NCBI GenBank assembly: GCA_001051155.2
Contig: JYIP02000006.1
Span: 3,100,001-3,164,000 of the forward strand
Origin: Chrysoporthe austroafricana
Taxonomy: Eukaryota; Ascomycota; Sordariomycetes; Diaporthales; Cryphonectriaceae
Direction: 5' to 3'
DNA: 64,000 bases
The translations under genes and the position numbers were made by a program. The notes beneath the pieces are model-generated. The model had not been told where the DNA came from and did not search any database. It was given only the letters and a program-made list of their open reading frames with translations. Positions 44,278 through 56,624 of the stretch are shown here, piece by piece. Every line of letters starts with the position of its first letter. Position 1 is the stretch's first letter.

Positions 44278-47200
44278 ATGGCGCAGAGCTTGCCCCCACA
44301 CCCGACCTCGAGCACGGTCGTCCAGCTCCTGGGCAAGCTGAACGACACTGACCCCGACTTCCGCTTCATGGCCCTGAACGACCTTATCACTGTCTTCGCC
44401 AATGGCAAGCCGGACATGCTCTACCATGATTACAACACCGCCGCCCGAACCATCGATCACGTAGTCAGGGCTCTGGATGATCAGAACGGAGAGGTCCAGA
44501 ACCAGGCCATCAAGTGGTAAGCCCTACCCCCCCACCCCCCCACCGTAGCTGCTATGCCTGCCTTCCTCGGTACTGACCCTGCTCCTCCTGAATAGTCTCG
44601 GTCCCCTCGTTGCCAAAATCCCCAATAACCTCATCGCACCTCTGATCGAAAAGGTGACAACTCTGAAACTTCAGAATTCCGTCGACAGCTCCGTTCCAGC
44701 CCTCGCCCTTCGAAACGTCATTGAGGCCCTCCCGAGACCCCAGCCGGGCGTGCCATCCTCAAAAGACGTCAGCGAGGCGTACACCAGCATAAGCAGGGTG
44801 CTGATGCCGCGTCTCCTAGGCAGGGTGTCTCAGTCACAGAAGGGCCAATCCGTCATACGCTTGCCTGCTCCAGGACAGGGGATGGTTGAGGAGGTCAACT
44901 CTGATGTCGTCGACGTTATAATAGAGGTAGTCAAGTGTTTCGGCGTCATGCTGTCACCCTACGATGAGGTCCAGGCCCTGCAGGAAGTCGTACTGGGTCT
45001 GTTGGACGACCAGAAGGCTGCGTCCGCCGTTAGGAAGAAGGCCGTCATTGCCCTGTCGATCTTGGCCGTCTACCTCCTGGATGAGCAGCTGATCTCTTTC
45101 ATCAGCCGGGCCGTCACGGTCCTCCAGGACTCTCAGACCGACTCCGTCACTCGGCGGTTATACCTCACCATCATGGGCTCCATGGCTCGGTCCATCCCTC
45201 ACCGCTTCGGACAGCACATTGGTAGCATCGCTCAGCTCACTCTTTCTTCTTTGAGCGAGGATGTTCTGCAGGAACACCTCGAGGAGATCGGTGATGGCGA
45301 CGATGTGGCCCCGGAATTCGCTGAAGTCCGGGAGGCGGCTCTGGTCGCTCTCGAGGCGTTTCTTGCTTCGTGTCCTTCGCAGATGCGCCCGTACACCGAT
45401 GATGCGATCGCGGCCTGTCTTCGATATATCAAGTATGACCCCAACTATGCGGTTGACGAGGACGAAGAGATGGATGAGGAGGACGAAGAAGAAGAGGACG
45501 ATGACTTTGGCGACGACGACGAGTTCGAAGCCGGCGGTGGCTTTGATGACGACGACGACGCGAGCTGGAAGGTCCGCAGGTGTGCAGCCAAGGCGCTCCA
45601 CACCCTCGTCTCTACCCGCAGCAACGGTGATCTCCTGGAGAATGGTGTGCTCTACACCCAGGTGGCACCCCCGCTGATCAAGCGTTTCGACGAACGTGAG
45701 GACAACGTCCGCTTGGACGTCATTTCGGCGGTATCTCTTCTCGTCCGGAAGACCGGCGTGGGCTTGGTTCCTGAATTTACTCTTGATGTTGCACAAGGCG
45801 ACGGACAGATTCAACAACCGCAGAGTCGCAAGCGGAGACGTCAGAGCAGCAGTGGGGTTGCCAGTTCTGACGGGACCGGCATCGTTTCGCCCAAGCTGGA
45901 GAAGATACCTCCTGGGCCGCGCGCCGACCTTGCCAAGCTCACGCCGCAGATCGTCAAGTCGTCTGTCAAGTTACTAAAGGGCAAGTCGCTACCTACCAAA
46001 CAGGCGGCTATGAACCTCCTGGATGATTTGATACTTGTCCAGCAGGGTGGACTCTCCGACTATCTGGACCAGATCCTTGACCTTGTGATCGATGCGATCA
46101 AGACGGCCGCAGCGTCGACATCGACCTCGCTGTCTAGCAGCAGCGGCGCCGCATCGGCTACACCGTCTACACTTCGTGTGTCCGCTCTCAAATTTCTCAG
46201 TGATATTGCAAGAACACATTCGTCTACTCTCCTGCAGCCTCATCTGTCAAAAATGGTCGGCGGGGTGATTGGAGCCGTGAACGATCGATTCTATAAGATC
46301 TCGTCACAGGCGATCCAGACTGTTGAGGAAATCGGAAAATCCATTACACCACCACGATCGCGAACGACGGCCCACAAATACAAGGGAGAGTTGTCTAAGT
46401 TGTTTGACGTAATACTCGAGCGTGCTGCCGCTATGGACGCCGACGCCGAGGTGCGACAGAAGGCTATACACGCGCTAGGAACGCTGTTGGCGCGCACGAG
46501 CGACTCTGAAGGCGCCAACTTGTTGCCTGCAGACAAACGGGCGAAGGGCTTGTCGATTATCGCGGACCGACTGAAGAATGAGACTACGAGACTCGCTGCT
46601 GTCAAGGCTGTCGAAGACATTGCTGCCCATCCATCACCTAATTTCAATGCCGCATGGGCCCAAGATGTCGCAAGGGAGCTTTCGGCACAGCTTCGCAAGG
46701 CCAACCGAATCCTTAGGAACTCTAGTATTCAAGCATTGAAACACGTGATGGTGTCCCCTGCTGGGCAGCAATTGGTTGACCAGACCACCACAGACACCAT
46801 TGTCGAGGCCCTGCTACCGATCTTGGCTAACAATGATGCTCAGCTTCTGGGACCATCACTCACTATTCTGGCTTCCTTGGTATCGGTCGACAGCGAGAAC
46901 GCGGTGACCCCGAAAATAACTACTGCGATCTGTGAGCTCGTCAAGCTTAACGTTGTGGCAGCTACCTTGAATCCTCTTCTGGACCTCGTCGCTCAAATCG
47001 GGTCATCTGGAAACGGCGAGGCTCTGATGGGCAACATGCTCCAGGAAGGCATTAGTGGCGATCCGACGATCGTGGGTAAGGTAATCGGCACATTACTGGT
47101 GGCCAGTGGTGGTACAGGCGGTGTCGACATCAACAGTTTTGTTCGGGAGGCTGAGGTGTCGGCGGAGCCCGACAAACGCAGCCTAGCACTCAGCGTACTG

Positions 47201-48470
47201 GGCGAGGCCGCACTCAGACTCGGCCCGCGCTCTCCTCTGAAGCCAGACATTTTCCTCAAGCACCTCGGGGAAGAGTACGATAAGTTCTCCATGACCGCAG
47301 CTATGGCTCTCGGACGTGCCGCCGCCGGCAACCCACAGCTGTATCTGCCCGTGATATTACAGGGATTTCAAGGTGTGGGCGTCAAGCAATATCTGCTTCT
47401 GCATTCGCTCAAGGAGGTTCTGCAACAAAATGGCAACATCAGTCAATTTGCATCTCCCATCTGGGATTGCCTACTGGCCGCGTCGCAGTCTGACGACAAC
47501 CGGGCGGTTTCTGCTGAGTGTATAGGTCGTCTGGCGATTGTCGACCCCGAGACCTTTATTCCTAGGCTGGATGTAGGTGTCCTTTGATCGTTCAGTCCTC
47601 AGGGCTAGAGTGTACTGACCTTTTCTTTCTAGAAACTCTTAGGTGACCCGGCCCCAAGCGTCCGAGGCATCGCAGTCCAGGCTCTGCGATATACTTTCGC
47701 AGACAGCGGCGACAAGTTCGATCTTGTGCTGCAGAACTACCTTGTCTCGATGCTCACAACCATGCTGAAGGACCCCGACATGGATATCCGCAGGCTAGGA
47801 ATGACGACCTTCACATCTGCGGCTCATAACAAGCCTGATCTGGTGCTCAGCCACCTGAACACGCTCATGCCATTCGTCCTGAGCGAATCCGTGACCAAGC
47901 CTGAGCTGATCCGTGAGGTCATGATGGGACCATTCAAGATCATGGTTGACGATGGCTTGGAGATCCGCAAGGTAAGCTTAACGCTCCAGGCTGTAGGTGC
48001 TGCCAGGACTAATTTCACTTTGTCAACAGGGTGCATACGAGTCGCTCTACGCCTTGATGGAGGTTGCGCTGTCGAGAATCAGCATTATCGAGCTGTACGA
48101 CCGTGTCATCGCTGGTCTCAGGGACGACAACGATATTCGAGCCCTGAGCAACCTGATGCTCTCAAAGCTGGCCATCATTGATCCCGAGGAGACAGTCCGC
48201 CGTCTCGACACCATTGCGGATGCCTTCCGGACAACGCTCTCCACCAAGCTCAAGGACAACGCCGTGAAGCAGGAGTACGAGAAGCAGGAGGAAGCTTCGC
48301 GTAGTGTGCTGCGGACGACGCTCCTGCTCTGGGACAAGCTGAAGGGAGCGGTGGGCACGGGCCAGTGCCAGGCATGGGCAGCGTATTGGGACTGGGTGAA
48401 CAAGGACTACGACCGACTGCTGCAGCAACTGCGCGAAGAGAACGACAAGATTGGCCACACTTATGCGTAG
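44278..48470 (+). CDS. CAND1 (TIP120), cullin-associated NEDD8-dissociated protein
   Basis: HEAT-repeat solenoid that wraps around un-neddylated cullins and exchanges SCF substrate receptors. Four exons (44278..44516, 44596..47572, 47633..47971, 48030..48470) encode 1331 residues. The introns are 79, 60 and 58 bp with standard ends (GTAAG...ATAG, GTAGG...TCTAG, GTAAG...ACAG). The N-terminus (LLGKLNDTDPDFRFMALNDL, NQAIKCLGPLVAKI) and C-terminus (GAYESLYALMEVALSRISI, KLKDNAVKQEYEKQEE) are characteristic. An Asp/Glu-rich loop at about residues 390-430, ending ASWKVRRCAAKAL, is also typical of CAND1. Length fits filamentous-fungal homologues; human CAND1 is about 1230. The gene appears complete and has no close operon-like neighbour. 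Confidence 0.95.
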
Positions 48471-49233
48471 GATGCAGAGGTGTCGACGAGCCCGGACAGT
48501 ACGCAAGCCAGGCAGCCTGGACGGTTCCTCAAGGAGCAGCTGAATTATACTGGAGGTGGGCTGAACCACAGCATTGCGCAGCTTCAGGTCTGATCGAGAG
48601 TGCAACGACATCTGAGCAGTCGCACTTGCTCCGCCAGCCGCTCTAGAGTCGGATGGGCATGATAGAATGAAGACAGCCCCTGGTCTTTAGATTTTGTGTT
48701 GGATGCCGTATGGCATCGAGAAAAATACGATTGATTACAAGAATAGACACTTCATTCTACCTTGCAGGTATCGCTCATCGTTTCATACTACGGGATCCGC
48801 TATGTCTTCTAAGGCGAGTTGTCTACATCTAGCACTTTCCAGCACTCGGCGTCGATGACCTCTGGGCTGCCAGCAAGACAATAAATAGTGCTCGGAGTAA
48901 TAAGACGCGGCTTATCATCACCCCGGCCCGGCAGGGCGGGCGCCCTCTCCGTTTACTCCGTTGATCGAGAGCCACCTAGGAGCATCCTATACTTCACTAG
49001 GCCGTTGCGATTTGCTCTAACATCCCGAGTAGCGATAAGCTACAGCAGGCCGCCTGCAGGGAGCCGCGTCGTTTGTCTCATCTTGTGCTGCCTGAGCTTC
49101 TGCTGCTCCACTGTCCGCGTCCCTTTGCTATCTGCGCCAGGCGCGTAAGTCCTGAGTCTGTGCTGAATCTCAATTCCTCAGGTTCCCTCCTCCGGAGACC
49201 GATTGGGCGCTGAGAGCACCTCAACCAGAGTTC
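48471..49233. other. Intergenic region CAND1 to carboxypeptidase gene
   Basis: About 760 bp. An AATAAA word at 48880-48885 could serve as a polyadenylation signal for CAND1. Otherwise short frames only. Confidence 0.5.
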
Positions 49234-51379
49234 ATGATGCACTCCCCCACGACGCTCCTGGCCACGGCGGCGGCCCTCGCCGGCCTCAGTGCCGCACAGT
49301 TTCCCCCGCCGCGTGAGGGCCTCACCTGGGTCCGCTCACAACACCACCCGGGCATAACGATCTCGTACAAAAACCCGGGGATCTGTGAGACGACGCCCGG
49401 GGTGAAGAGCTACAGCGGGTACGTGCACCTCCCGCCCAACTCGATCAACGAGACGGGCGAGACGCAGAACTACCCCATCAACACGTTCTTCTGGTTCGTC
49501 GAGTCGCGCAAGAACCCGCACCGCGCGCCGCTCAGCATCTGGCTGAACGGCGGGCCCGGCGGGTCCAGCCTGCTGGGGATGCTGAGTGAGAACGGGCCCT
49601 GCGGCATCAACCCGGACAGCAACTCGTCGACGCTGAATCCGTGGGCGTGGAACAGCGAGGTGAACGTGCTCTTCATCGACCAGCCGGTCCAGGTCGGCTT
49701 CTCGTACGACAGCCTCAACAATGGGACGTACGAGCTCCTGGCGAGCAACGCCATGGACGCGGAGCAGGGGGACGAGGAGCAGATGCCCGTCAAGCTGCGG
49801 GAGTTCAGGGACGGGGAGATACCGGCGCAGAACAGCACGTTCTACGTCGGCACGTTCCCGAGCCAGAACCTGACGCACACGGCCAACTCGACGGAGCACG
49901 CGGCCGTCGCGCTATGGCACTTCGCGCAGACGTGGTTTGAGGAGTGAGCCTGCCTCTCGGTCGCCCGCCCCCTAGTGCCTCAGGACAGTACCGCTGACGA
50001 GGTCCGCAGGTTCCCGGAGTACAAGCCTCACGACGAGAAGATCAGCCTCTGGACAGAGAGCTATGGGGGCCACTACGGACCAAAGTTCATGGACTGTACG
50101 AGCCCTGCTCTATCAGCCCAAACCCAGCAACGAACCGGGCCAGATGCTGACGTCGGATGCAGTCTTTTTCGAGCAAAACAAGAAGATCTCCCGTGGCGAG
50201 ATCTCCGGCCCAGGCACGCACTACCTGCACCTCGACACGCTCGGGATAGTAAACGGCTGCATCGACGACAAGGTGCAGGAGGAAACCTACTCCTTCATGG
50301 CCTGGAACAACACATACGGCATCAGCGCAATCAACGACACGACAAAGCACGGACAGCTGTGGGAGCTGTACCGCCCGGGCGGGCTTAAGGAGCGGACAGC
50401 CGAGTGCCAGCGCCTGAACCGGGCCCTCGCCGACCCAGGGCAGACCGAGTTCGACCCCAGCTACGTGGAGGAATACTGCGCGAACGCCAGCGCAGCCAGC
50501 TACGAGGCCCTCGTCCGTCCGTACCTGGAGAGCCAGAAGTTCGGCTGGTTCGACGTGACCCATGCCGCCGGGGACCCCTTCCCCCCCAACTACCACCTGG
50601 GCTACCTGAACCAGCAGTGGGTGCAGCGCGCCGTCGGCGCGCCTGTGAACTTCACGTGGGCGTCCCCGGCGGTCGGGCAGGCCTTCACCAGGCACGGGGA
50701 CATGGCGCGCGGCGGGTACCTGGAGGCGCTCGCGGACCTGCTGGACCACGGCATCAAGGTGCACCTGGTGTACGGCGACCGCGACTACGCCTGCAACTGG
50801 ATCGGCGGGGAGGCGGCTTCGCTGGCGATCCCGCACCGGCACCGGCGGCAGTTCGCGGCGGCGGGCTACGCGGCCCTCACGGTCGGCGCGCCCGACGAGC
50901 CGCCGTTCGTGCCGTACGGCCTAACGCGGCAGCACGGCAACCTGTCCTTCACGCGCGTGTTCCAGGCGGGCCACATGGTGCCGAGCTACCAGCCCGAGGC
51001 CTCGCTGCGGATCTTCGAGCGGGCGCTGTTCAACAGGGACATCGCCACGGGGGCGGTGGACCTGACGCGCACGGGCGGCTGGGCGGGCGCGCCGGAGGGG
51101 GAGGCCGTCTTCAGCACGGCCGGCCCGGGGGACACCTGGTGGAGGCGGAGCGAGGTGATGCCCGCCCCGGCGCACAGGTGCTACATCCTGCAGCTGATGA
51201 CCTGCTCGCGGGAGGACATCGAGGCGCTGAGGAACGGGACGGCGGTGGTGAAGGACTATGTCATTGTTGGCATCGAGCAGGCTGGGCAACAACCGGCCCG
51301 GCTGGTCGGAGACGCCCAGGACGGTGGCTCACTTGGGGAGGACAAGCAGCAGGTTATGCTGGGCACCGACGAGCTGTGA
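49234..51379 (+). CDS. Secreted serine carboxypeptidase (S10 family)
   Basis: Removes C-terminal residues from peptides at acidic pH, either extracellularly or in the vacuole. Three exons (49234..49943, 50010..50095, 50163..51379) give 670 residues. The introns are 66 and 67 bp, both with GCTGACG branch sites. An N-terminal signal peptide ([16 protein letters not shown]) is evident. Catalytic elements are present: [10 protein letters not shown] (oxyanion hole), nucleophile Ser254 in [10 protein letters not shown] (the usual GESY glycine is Thr here), Asp in GDRDYACNW near 471-474, and His536 in [13 protein letters not shown]. At least seven N-x-S/T sites suggest heavy glycosylation. The protein is about 100 residues longer than carboxypeptidase Y, mainly after the His motif, which is common in fungal secreted members. 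No propeptide is evident. Confidence 0.93.
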
Positions 51380-52220
51380 AGATGGTGTGCTGTGTTATGC
51401 ATATAATCAGCTGCGGGTATCGCAGTAGTCAGGACAGCCGGATTCTGTCTGCGAGGACGCATATATTTTGGGATACTGCTCGCACATTCATAATTATACC
51501 GTGATGCTATATTCTTGCAGACTCATATTGCACCTCTAGTGTCAACGCCTTTCCGGAGTCCTCAGCTCCGATAGAGGTGACGGCCGGTGCACGACGACTT
51601 ACACGGCACTTAAGACCAATAAGCCCAGCAATCTCGCTCGAGACTAGGTAGTCCAGTACATTACCAGATATATGGGAAAACCCATGGCCAGGACGATCGC
51701 ATCAAGAATCGCACTTGAGAAAGTTGTGGCATCGTTAACCCTTTCAAACCCGCTCAGATCCAGGCTTGCGAAACCACATCTATATATAAGCAGTCGCGGG
51801 GTGCTCAGCAACGTCGACATGAGTTGAGCAGCTTGCCTCTAGTGAGCAACGCAAGGGGCAACCTCTTCATGACAAAGCCACTTTAGGTAAATAAATTCGA
51901 GTGGTCACTCAGATCTGGCTGCCGAGGAGCATCGTGAGGTCAGGGGTGCGCTACAGTGCAATAGCCGAGCGCCTCCGGAAGAAGCCGACGATCACGACGG
52001 GGATAAACTCCGCCCCGGAATTTCCACCTCCCTTCTGAACACCGCTCGCAACTCCCGCCAGAATTAGTCACTAAACACATTGGCAGAGTACGCTGTGGGC
52101 ATATACAAGGGCACAAGCAGCGCGCCGCGTCTCCCTGTCCGCCGTATACGGCCAGCCGTCCTGGTGCGTCCGTTCCCTGATGCGCCCGCCCGTCTTCTGC
52201 TCGCCACACCGCCGCCCACC
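51380..52220. other. Intergenic region upstream of the DUF1275 gene
   Basis: About 840 bp. An open frame continues 46 codons upstream of the chosen DUF1275 start (from about 52083). Otherwise nothing is recognisable; the stretch is less GC-rich than the genes on either side. Confidence 0.5.
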
Positions 52221-53033
52221 ATGACGGCCTTCCTCCGGGCCCTCACCTCGCGCGCCTACTGGCAGACGGAGCTCGACTTCACGCGGACGAACCCCAAGCG
52301 CGCGCAGCACCTGCCCTTCCTCCTGCTGCTCTCCTTCGCCGCCGCGGCCGTCGACGTCTTCAGCGTGCCCTACCTGGGCGTGTTCACGGCCAACAACACC
52401 GGCAACATCATCTTCCTCGCCCTCGCGGCGTCGCAGCTCGCCGCCGTCGACCCGGCCGACGTCCACCCCGTCGCGGCCGTCACGTCCCTCGCGGCGTCCT
52501 GGGCCGGGTCCGCCGCCAGCGGGCAGATCGGCAACGCGCTCGGGGCGCGCCGCCGGCGCTGGTTCGTCTTCGCCGACATCCTGCAGCAGGCCGTCGTCGT
52601 GTTCATCGCCGTCGGGCTCATCTGGGCCGGCCGCGTCCGCAGCGGCGACGGCGACACCGAGTATGCCGCCGTCGCGCTCCTGTCCTTCTCCATGGGCTGC
52701 CAGAACGTCACCACCAAGGGCATGAACGGCCCGCCCACGATGCCGACCCAGGTCGCCACGGGCGCCATGGCCGACTTCTTCTCCGACCCCAGGCTCTTCG
52801 CCGCCCGGAACAAGCCCCGCGACGAGCGTCTCGTCTTCATCTTCGTCTTCTTCGCCGGCGGCCTGGTCGGCGGGCTCGCCTACCGGTACTACGCGCCCCA
52901 GCTGTGCCTCCTGCTGACGGCCATCTTCAAGCTCCTGGCCGGGCTCTCTCTGCTGTTCTTGCGTGTGGGCGACGACGACGGCGACGACAAGGCTGACAGT
53001 TCGGATAGCCCAACTGCGCAGTCCAAGGTGTAG
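52221..53033 (+). CDS. DUF1275 (YoaK-like) membrane protein
   Basis: Integral membrane protein of 270 residues. I place the start at 52221 because the context cccaccATGac is strong and the upstream 46 in-frame codons are Arg/Pro-rich and non-hydrophobic. About six hydrophobic segments follow, starting at LPFLLLLSFAAAAVDVFSV. The family signature region YLGVFTANNTGNIIFLALA and the later FSMGCQNVTTKGM motif match DUF1275 proteins, which are widespread in bacteria and fungi and have unknown function. A DDDGDD acidic tail ends the protein. The gene lies alone with no apparent partner. Very high GC at third codon positions is in line with its neighbours. Confidence 0.88.
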   Translation: MTAFLRALTSRAYWQTELDFTRTNPKRAQHLPFLLLLSFAAAAVDVFSVPYLGVFTANNTGNIIFLALAASQLAAVDPADVHPVAAVTSLAASWAGSAASGQIGNALGARRRRWFVFADILQQAVVVFIAVGLIWAGRVRSGDGDTEYAAVALLSFSMGCQNVTTKGMNGPPTMPTQVATGAMADFFSDPRLFAARNKPRDERLVFIFVFFAGGLVGGLAYRYYAPQLCLLLTAIFKLLAGLSLLFLRVGDDDGDDKADSSDSPTAQSKV

Positions 53034-54165
53034 GCCTGTCCTACGGAGGTGCCTGGTCTTATAGGTACCGGTGTCTTCTACACACTATGGCCTCTCAAAA
53101 GCTTGTTGAGACTTCCTCAAGAAAAGCCGATCTTCAGCGCTGGAAAGTCGCGCCTGTTCTGGGATCCGGACAGACACCTGGTCAACAGAGTCTGATCCCA
53201 TGCGTGCCTACCCAGCGGTCGCAGTTGGGCTGTGGAAAGATAGTATGTTTCTATCTTGCAATCTGCTGTCGCCGTAAGGGGCATGTGCCTGGAAATAGAG
53301 AATACTACCCTTCGAGCGGTGGTACCTGACGCAAGCTTGTCGTCTGGGCTATCTATCTACACAGCCGAAGATGATGAGTCCATGGCCAGACTCAGTAGTT
53401 GTGCCATATAGCACGCAGCTCTCGTTTCGGGACGTCTACTGTGCGACGCGGAGCAGGATCATCCCTGAGAGGGTGTTCCAATACAAATTGGAGGACCAAC
53501 GTACTAGGTGAATGTATTTAGGATTAGACTTTATAACAGTGAAAGGTGTATTCGTATAATTTGAATCTAAAAATACATCTAGAGATTTGTTGCGTGACGG
53601 CGCAATGCGTTGGGCGCTTAGCAAAGCCAGTCGCACTGATACGTTAAACGAAAGCCGTGACCTAGGAGCATGAATCTCAGGCCATCTAGTTACCCTTACG
53701 CGACAGCGATAGTCTGCCTGGCACGACAAGACTCGACCGCGATCGATACTAGGCTAACGAAGCGTGTCATAGACGTAATGGTCTCATTAGAAATGATGTA
53801 AGCCTTTCCAGCTACCGTCGGGCGGCTTCCGCAGCACTGAGAACTTAAGGCTGCCTGGTAGCTCATGGTGTTGATTGTCGATGGAACATTGTCACTGGTA
53901 GCATGAGAGTCTTGAGATGCATCACACTCACCTTCGCGAAGAGAGATGAACGTAAGAACTGTATGATTTTTAGCCGAGCTTTGGCATTAAGTGCTATGAT
54001 AGGCCCCCGGCGTGATGACTAACCATTGGAAGTGTAAAAGAAGTCATATCTCGAAGTGAAGGATACTCCTGCAGATTTGGTTCGCGGTCCTCGGCAGTAG
54101 ATAGAAGAGGTTGAAGACACCAAGCGACTGCTGCAGGGCGCCCGTACATGTTATCAGCTCCGTCC
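53034..54165. other. Intergenic region with AT-richer, possibly transposon-derived segment
   Basis: About 1.1 kb between the DUF1275 stop and the SNRNP27 stop. Around 53460-53600 the sequence turns AT-rich and includes gggtgttccaatacaaattgg and gaggaccaacgta words, which recall the ends of fungal Tc1/pogo-type elements as I remember them. No transposase frame or matching inverted copy is visible. Confidence 0.4.
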
Positions 54166-55077
54166 TCAGCGTGGCGGGCTGAGCGGCCTGTTGAAACCAC
54201 CAACACGGTTCATGTACTGGCGGTATTCGGTCTTCTTCTCCTTCCTCACCGCGCCGACGTTGTTGCCCGCGACCTTCTTGCCCTTGGTGGAGCCAAAGCC
54301 CCCGAAGCCCATCATCGCAGCCATGTCGCCCATGCCGTCGTCCTCCACCTCGAGGTCATCGTCCTCGTCCATAGGCTCCGCAGCGCCGTCTACGTAGTGC
54401 TGGTCGTCATTTCGTCGGCCCCGATCGCGCCCTTCGTTGTGGCTGTCCTCCGGCTCTCGGCTGCGACTGTGGCTTGGCTCTTCATCCTGCCCAGCGACCT
54501 TGATCGACATCGAGGGCTGTGCGCTGGACCTCTCAGAATTACCCTTGCTCCTCGTCGGCAGCTCTGCAGTGTTAGGACTTGCACTTCGGGGAGGAGACGC
54601 GGATCGCCGACGGTCATCTGGCAGAACAAAAGAAATGTCAGCATCATCCGCAGCCGAAGGACTTCCGAGCAGAGTATGGGCAGTCTGCGTACCATTTCTA
54701 TGCCTGGGCGTGCCGTCGCCCCTTCCGTTTCTTTTATCGTAGTCCCTGGCGCGTCGAGAGTCGTAGTCGTCGCGGCCACCACGGTCTCGGCCTCCGCGCC
54801 CGTCGCGGTGTGGCCGGTCGCGGGACCTGGACCGATCGCGTCTGGCGTCTCTGTCTTTGTCTCTCGTATATCTGCCCCCGTCCCGATCGCGCGACCTGGA
54901 CCTGTAGCGCCGTCTGTTGTCGCGTTCAGTTCCCTCGTTATCGTAGCGCCTGCGGTCACGGTCACGATCACGATCACGGTCGCGGTCGCGGTCACGGTCG
55001 CGGTCGTCCTTATAGCCTCCTCCGCCTCTGCGGTCACGAGGGGCCCTGCCGCCGCGTCTTGATGAGCTGTCAGCCAT
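54166..55077 (-). CDS. U4/U6.U5 tri-snRNP 27 kDa protein (SNRNP27)
   Basis: Spliceosomal protein of the tri-snRNP. Exons complement(54166..54617, 54693..55077) give 278 residues. The 75-bp intron (GTACGC, GCTGAC branch, TGCCAG) is a multiple of three and has no stop, so the unspliced frame is also open. The N-terminal half is dominated by RD/RS dipeptides (long DRDRDR run), typical of splicing factors. The conserved C-terminus reads [15 protein letters not shown], then [14 protein letters not shown], the family hallmark. Human SNRNP27 is about 155 residues; the extra length here is low-complexity N-terminal sequence. The gene is divergent from ELP5, 386 bp apart. Confidence 0.9.
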   Translation of the reverse strand: MADSSSRRGGRAPRDRRGGGGYKDDRDRDRDRDRDRDRDRDRRRYDNEGTERDNRRRYRSRSRDRDGGRYTRDKDRDARRDRSRSRDRPHRDGRGGRDRGGRDDYDSRRARDYDKRNGRGDGTPRHRNGTQTAHTLLGSPSAADDADISFVLPDDRRRSASPPRSASPNTAELPTRSKGNSERSSAQPSMSIKVAGQDEEPSHSRSREPEDSHNEGRDRGRRNDDQHYVDGAAEPMDEDDDLEVEDDGMGDMAAMMGFGGFGSTKGKKVAGNNVGAVRKEKKTEYRQYMNRVGGFNRPLSPPR

Positions 55078-55463
55078 CCTGATCCCGGGAGCTCTCGGGG
55101 CTAGATATCTCTCCGTAAGTCGCGTAGCCTCTGGCTGGGAGGAAGAAGGCTGGAGGCCAGAGTCCGTCGTCTGTGATGGGCGGTGTTGAGGTTGACAAGG
55201 AACGTCTAAGGACAAACCCTTGGGGTGGAGCCTTCTGAGCGGCAGGCAGATGCGGCTGAGATAGGGCTGCTAGCGTGGCGCCAGCGTGCCAGGGCCCCAT
55301 TTACAGCGCAGGGCTCAGCCGGAGATGGGCGGCATACCCCTGCACTTTTCTCCCCCAGCGTCGACCTGAACTACTGCACAGTGCCTGATTCTCTCATTAT
55401 ATCATCGCCCTCGTCTCGCTTTGAGTTCCCACCTACCATCGTCTGTATTGCTATCTACAGGCA
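55078..55463. promoter_or_regulatory. Compact divergent promoter SNRNP27 / ELP5
   Basis: 386 bp separate two divergent ATGs, so core elements are probably shared or overlapping. No TATA box or strong repeat is apparent. Confidence 0.5.
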
Positions 55464-56624
55464 ATGGCGCCTTCAGCGCAGGCCCACAGGCGCTCTCACA
55501 GCCTGCTGCTGTTCCAGAAACTCCTCAATCTGAGAGATAGTGCCAGCCCGCTGACTCTGGTGCTCGATAGCCTGGAGCAGAGCGCGAGGCCCGTGATACA
55601 AGAGTTTATCACCCGGGCTAAAGTCTGTAAACCCTAGGCTATAGTCTGCTTGCCTGGTTGTGATGTGTGCCCTTGGCTGACATAGCCCCAGATATCTCAC
55701 ACCAAGATCGTGTTCATCTCCTTTGCCACGCTGAAAAAGCCCAGCCATGCGGACGTCTTCATCAAGGCCCGCGGCAAGAGCCTCCAAAAGCTGCGATCGG
55801 AGATCGTATCTCACTACCCAACACCCACGGTGCCAGCGCTAAAGGATGCCCCGTCTCAAAGTCAGCCCTTGTTTCTTGCCGTTTCCCCATCGTCAAGCCC
55901 GAGCCTCTCGTGCTGACCACCGTCCCTAGAAACACTCCTCCTCATCGACGCCCTCAATCCCCTCGCCACCTCCGCGCCCCGCCACCTGGCAGCCTTCCTC
56001 TCCAGCCTCCTCACCCAGCCCGCCATCTCCCTCGTGGCGACGTACCACGCAGACGTGCCCCTCCCCCTGGCCCCCTCCGCGCTGAGCGAGTACGAGCCGC
56101 ACCCGCTCACCCTGCTCAACCACCTCGCCACCGCGGTCCTGCGCGCCGCCAGCCTGCACCACGCCGCCGAGCGCCGGCGCGCGCAGGACCGCAGCATGCC
56201 CGAGCCGGGCTTCGGCCTGGGCGAGGGCCGCGAGGGCGTGCTCGTCGGCCTCGCCTCCGGCGGCGCGGGCAGCGGTGGCGTCGTCGTCGACATGGAGCTG
56301 CGCCGGCGGAGCGGCCGCGCCGTCGTGGAGCGCTTCGTCCTGTCCCCGCGGGGGCACGACGCCGCGGCGGCGCCGGCGGGCCTGGCACTGCTGTCCGACC
56401 ACCCGCTGTTCGCCGCGCCGGAGGGTGGTGCGGCGGACGACGAGGAGGAGCTCGCGGAGACGACGTTCAGCCTGGGCCTGACGGACAAGCAGCGGAAGGA
56501 CAGGGAGGGGATCGTGCTGCCGTATTTCGACGCGCAGAAGGATATCGGCGGCGGGGAGGGCGGGAGGATATTATATGAAATGGGGAGGGAGGATGATTTT
56601 GATGATGAGGAGGATGAGATATAG
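55464..56624 (+). CDS. ELP5: Elongator complex protein 5 (Elp5/Iki1)
   Basis: Subunit of the Elp456 RecA-like ring of Elongator, needed for wobble-uridine (mcm5/ncm5) modification of tRNAs. Three exons (55464..55622, 55692..55860, 55930..56624) give 340 residues. Introns are 69 bp each, with donors GTCTGT and GTCAGC, GCTGAC branch sites and acceptors CCCAG and CCTAG. For intron 1 the second AG (55691) gives RAKISHTKIVFISFATLKKP, matching the family; the first AG would insert Pro-Gln. Later segments are QKTLLLIDALNPLAT and the C-terminal ETTFSLGLTDKQRKDREGIVLPYFDAQ, diagnostic of Elp5, followed by an acidic tail. Like other Elp5 proteins it lacks Walker motifs. Confidence 0.9.
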
